A stretch of 64,000 nucleotides of DNA from Hydractinia symbiolongicarpus (taxonomy: Eukaryota; Cnidaria; Hydrozoa; Anthoathecata; Hydractiniidae): contig NC_079879.1 in assembly GCF_029227915.1 (NCBI RefSeq), forward strand, positions 28,836,501 to 28,900,500. The letters are read 5' to 3'. Shown here piece after piece: positions 61,101 to 64,000 of the stretch. A program made the position numbers and the translations under genes. The notes beneath the pieces were generated by a model that did not search any database, was not told the DNA's origin, and saw nothing but the letters and a program-made list of their open reading frames with translations. Numbering within the stretch: the first letter of the stretch is position 1; every line of letters starts with the position of its first letter.

Positions 61101-63800
61101 TACAAGTCTCATGCGTTTCAGTGGTGAAAAAATAATTTAAAATTCGTTCGGGAAATGAGTTTACTACCTGGGTACTTTCTTTGTATACTTTTGACTATAC
61201 GGGCCAAGCCGGGATTTACGGGAAATGGCGGGTTTTTGTTTGCCGGCGATTAAACCTCTTTTATTCAGCGTCTTATCAAAAATGAAAACATTTTTGAAAA
61301 CTACAAGTCTCATGCGTTTTAGTGGTGAAAAAGTAATATAAAAAATCGTTCGGGAAATGAGTTTACTCCCTGGGTACTTTCTTTGTATACTTTTGACTAT
61401 ACGGGCCGAATCCGGGATTTGCGGGGAGTCGCGGGTTTTCGTTTGCCGACGATTAAACTTCTTTTATTCAGCGTCTCATCAAAAATGAAAACATTTTTGA
61501 AAACTACAAGTCTCATGCGTTTTAGTGGTGAAAAGATAATTTAAAAAATCGTTTTGGAAATGAGTTTACTCACAGGGTACTTTCTTTGTATACATTCGAC
61601 TACACGGGCCAAGCCCGGGATTTACGGGAAATCTCGGGTTTTCGTTTGCCGGCGATTAAACCAATTTCATTAAGCGTCTCATCAAAAATGAAAACATTTC
61701 TGAAAACTACAAGTCTCATGCGTTTTAGTGGTGAAAAAGTAATATAAAAAATCGTTTGGGAAATGAGTTTACACCCTGGGTACTTTCTTTTTATACTTTT
61801 GAATATACGGGCCGAGTCCGGGATTTACGGGAAATTGCAGGTTTTCGTTTGCCGGCGATTAAACATCTTTTATTCAGCGTCTCATTAAAAATGAAAACAT
61901 TTTTAAACACTACAAGTCTCATGGGCTTTAGTGGTGAAATAATAATTTAAAAAATCGTTTGGGAAATGAGTTTACTCCCTGGGTACTTTCTTTGTATACT
62001 TTTGACTATACGGGCCGAGTCCAGGATTTACGGGAAATCGCAGGTTTTCGTTTGCCGGCGATTACACTTCTTTTATTCAGCGTCTCATTAAAAATGAAAA
62101 CATTTTTGAAAACTACAAGTCTCATGCGTTTTAGTGGTGAAAAAATAATTTAAAAAATTGTTCGGGAAATGAGTTTACTACCTGGGTACTTTCTTTGTAT
62201 ACTTTTGACTATACGGGCCAAGCCGGGATTTACGGGAAATGGCGGGTTTTAGTTTGCCGGCGATTAAACTTCTTTTATTCAGCGTCTCATCAAAAATGAA
62301 AACATTTTTGAAAACTACAAGTCCCATGCGTTTTAGTGGTGAAAAAGTAATATAAAAAATCGTTCGGGAAATGAGTTTACTCCCTGGGTACCTTCTTTGT
62401 ATACTTTTGACTATACGGGCCGAGTCCGGGATTTGCGGGGACTCGCGGGTTTTCGTTTGCCGGCAATTAAACTTCTTTTATTCAGCGTCTCATCAAAAAT
62501 GAAAACATTTTTGAAAACTACAAGTCTCGTGCGTTTTAGTGGTGAAAAGATAATTTAAAAAATCGTTTTGGAAATGAGTTTACTCACAGGGTACTTTCTT
62601 TGTATACATTCGACTATACGGGCCAAGCCCGGGATTTACGGGAAATCTCGGGTTTTCGTTTGCCGGCGATTAAACCACTTTCATTAAGCGTCTCATCAAA
62701 AATGAAAACATTTCTGAAAACTACAAGTCTCATGCGTTTTAGTGGTGAAAAAGTAATATAAAAAATCGTTTGGGAAATGAGTTTACTCCCTGGGTACTTT
62801 CTTTGTATACTTTTGACTATACGGGCCGAGTCCGGGATTTGCGGGGAGTCGCGGGTTTTCGTTTGCCGGCGATTAAACTTCTTTTATTCAGCGTCTCATC
62901 AAAAATGAAAACATTTCTAAAAACTACAAGTCTCATGCGTTTTAGTGGTGAAAAAATAATTTAAAAAATCGTTCGGGAAATGAGTTTACTCCCTGGGTAC
63001 TTTCTTTGTATACTTTTGACTATACGGGCCGAGTCCGGGATTTACAGGAAATCGCGGGTTTTCGTTTGCCGGCGATTAAACTTCTTTTATTCAGCGTCTC
63101 ATCAAAAATGAAAACATTTTTGAGAACTACAAGTCTCATGCGTTTTAGTGGTGAAAAGATAATTTAAAAAATCGTTTTGGAAATGAGTTTACTCACAGGG
63201 TACTTTCTTTGTATACATTCGACTATACGGGCCAAGCCCGGGATTTACGGGAAATCACGGGTTTTCGTTTGCCGGCGATTAAACCACTTTCATTAAGCGT
63301 CTCATCAAAAATGAAAACATTTTTGAAAACTACAAGTCTCGTGCGTTTTAGTGGTGAAAAGATAATTTAAAAAATCGTTTTGGAAATGAGTTTACTCACA
63401 GGGTACTTTCTTTGTATACATTCGACTATACGGGCCAAGCCCGGGATTTACGGGAAATCTCGGGTTTTCGTTTGCCGGCGATTAAACCACTTTCATTAAG
63501 CGTCTCATCAAAAATGAAAACATTTCTGAAAACTACAAGTCTCATGCGTTTTAGTGGTGAAAAAGTAATATAAAAAATCGTTCGGGAAATGAGTTTACTC
63601 CCTGGGTACTTTCTTTGTATACTTTTGACTATACGGGCCGAGTCCGGGATTTGCGGGGAGTCGCGGGTTTTCGTTTGCCGGCGATTAAACTTCTTTTATT
63701 CAGCGTCTCATCAAAAATGAAAACATTTCTGAAAACTACAAGTCTCATGCGTTTTAGTGGTGAAAAAATAATTTAAAAAATCGTTTGGGAAATGAGTTTA
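58162..63800 (+). repeat. Fourteen-monomer HOR, two tandem copies (about 2,838 bp each)
   Basis: Unit 1 is about 58,162-60,999 and unit 2 about 61,000-63,800. Shared markers: GGACCGAGTCC with TTTACTGGAAAT, CGTTTCAGTGG with TTTAAAATTCG, GGCCGAATCC, TTGCCGACG, ACTACACGGGCC, CTTTTTATACTTTTG, GGCGATTACAC, GTTTTAGTTTGCC, AAGTCCCATGCG, GGGTACCTTC, GGGGACTCGCGGG and AAGTCTCGTGCG. Differences: GGTACTTTTTTG at 58,537 is 1 bp shorter than its partner, CTATATGGGCC (59,371) versus CTATACGGGCC (62,210), AGGGTCTC (60,051) versus AGCGTCTC, GATTATTT (60,318) versus GATAATTT. Unit 1 contains a 4-monomer echo (about 59,660-60,140 recurring at 60,472-60,950). Confidence 0.9.
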
Positions 63801-64000
63801 CTCCCTGGGTACTTTCTTTGTATACTTTTGACTATACGGGCCGAGTCCAGGATTTACGGGAAATCGCAGGTTTTCGTTTGCCGGCGATTACACTTCTTTT
63901 ATTCAGCGTCTCATTAAAAATGAAAACATTTTTGAAAACTACAAGTCTCATGCGTTTTAGTGGTGAAAAAATAATTTAAAAAATTGTTCGGGAAATGAGT
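63801..64000 (+). repeat. Start of a further partial HOR copy, running out of the window
   Basis: Where the third fourteen-monomer unit would begin, the sequence instead follows the monomer at 61,977-62,175 (CTCCCTGGG, GTCCAGG, GGCGATTACAC, CTCATTAAAAATG, AAATTGTTCGGG). The spacing is about 1,826 bp, nine monomers. The next unit thus starts at a different phase, the same behaviour seen at 31,039. The array continues beyond base 64,000. Confidence 0.85.

Larger units (their letters stand above)
1..64000 (+). repeat. Satellite DNA array, ~203-bp monomer, about 315 head-to-tail copies
   Basis: The whole window is a tandem array. Landmarks such as ATTCAGCGTCTCAT, AAGTCTCATGCG, CTGGGTACTTTC, GTATAC and TTGCCGGCGATTAAA return about every 203 bp from the first to the last base, always in the same order and orientation. 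Length classes are 203 bp (GCCGAGTCCGG form), 202 bp (GCCAAGCCGG form, one base shorter), 201 bp and 204 bp. A consensus counted by hand has 35 C, 41 G and 12 CpG in 203 bp, about 37% G+C. No unique sequence, mobile element or inverted copy was seen. Arrays of this size and regularity are typical of eukaryotic centromeric or pericentromeric heterochromatin; that location is inferred. I do not recognise the family. The strand sign is only a labelling convention. Confidence 0.98.

Noticed and set aside
1-64000. CRISPR array
   Set aside because: The period is about 203 bp and the whole period is repeated. There are no short direct repeats separated by unique spacers and no cas genes.
1-64000. 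Repeats coding for a repetitive protein
   Set aside because: The unit is not divisible by three, indels of one and two bases are common, and no frame stays open through even two standard monomers on a consistent basis.
1-64000. Ribosomal DNA spacer, 5S array or tRNA cluster
   Set aside because: No conserved rRNA core, 5S or tRNA box sequence is visible in the monomer, and nothing other than the satellite lies between copies.
1-64000. A novel defence, mobile or biosynthetic system
   Set aside because: I looked for non-repeat sequence on both strands and found none; there is no coding capacity to support such a system.

Overview
This window is one uninterrupted block of tandemly repeated satellite DNA. 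From base 1 to base 64000 it consists of head-to-tail copies of a unit of about 203 bp (common length classes 201, 202, 203 and 204 bp), roughly 315 copies, all in the same orientation. I found no protein-coding gene, RNA gene, transposon, CRISPR array or unique flanking sequence. The open reading frames in it (60-155 codons) recur with the repeat and do not behave like genes. An array of this kind points to a eukaryotic heterochromatic, centromeric or pericentromeric region (or a satellite-rich sex or B chromosome). I do not recognise the monomer and cannot name the species. My hand count of a consensus gives about 37% G+C and about 12 CpG per 203 bp, which is more CpG than base composition predicts.

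The content of this window is in its higher-order repeat (HOR) structure. Linked diagnostic variants let the array be read as a chain of nested tandem duplications whose lengths are whole multiples of the monomer. From left to right: an irregular zone with 1-, 5- and 6-monomer echoes (1-5.8 kb); a 31-monomer HOR of 6,281 bp present twice (5.8-19.2 kb), where the second copy has lost 2 monomers, gained 6 and so measures 7,090 bp; a transition containing a 32-bp out-of-register duplication (21.1 kb); a 24-monomer HOR of 4,872 bp present twice (21.3-31.0 kb); a 4-monomer doublet (31.0-32.6 kb); a shuffled zone built from about ten recurring monomer types (32.6-44.8 kb); then 3-, 5-, 9-, 12-, 6- and 14-monomer units, each doubled in tandem (44.8-63.8 kb).

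Each doublet is nearly identical internally and clearly different from its neighbours. Known satellite biology explains this pattern by repeated unequal crossover or out-of-register repair between sister arrays. Several junction monomers are visibly chimeric. Within the monomer I also see a GTATA/TATAC dyad in most copies, four GGG tracts (in one 202-bp class fitting the standard quadruplex pattern), phased A/T tracts, and a 17-bp element matching 7 of 9 core positions of the CENP-B box. Any function for these is inference. I see no new gene system here; what merits a second look is the recombination history written in the array, and a possible centromeric role.
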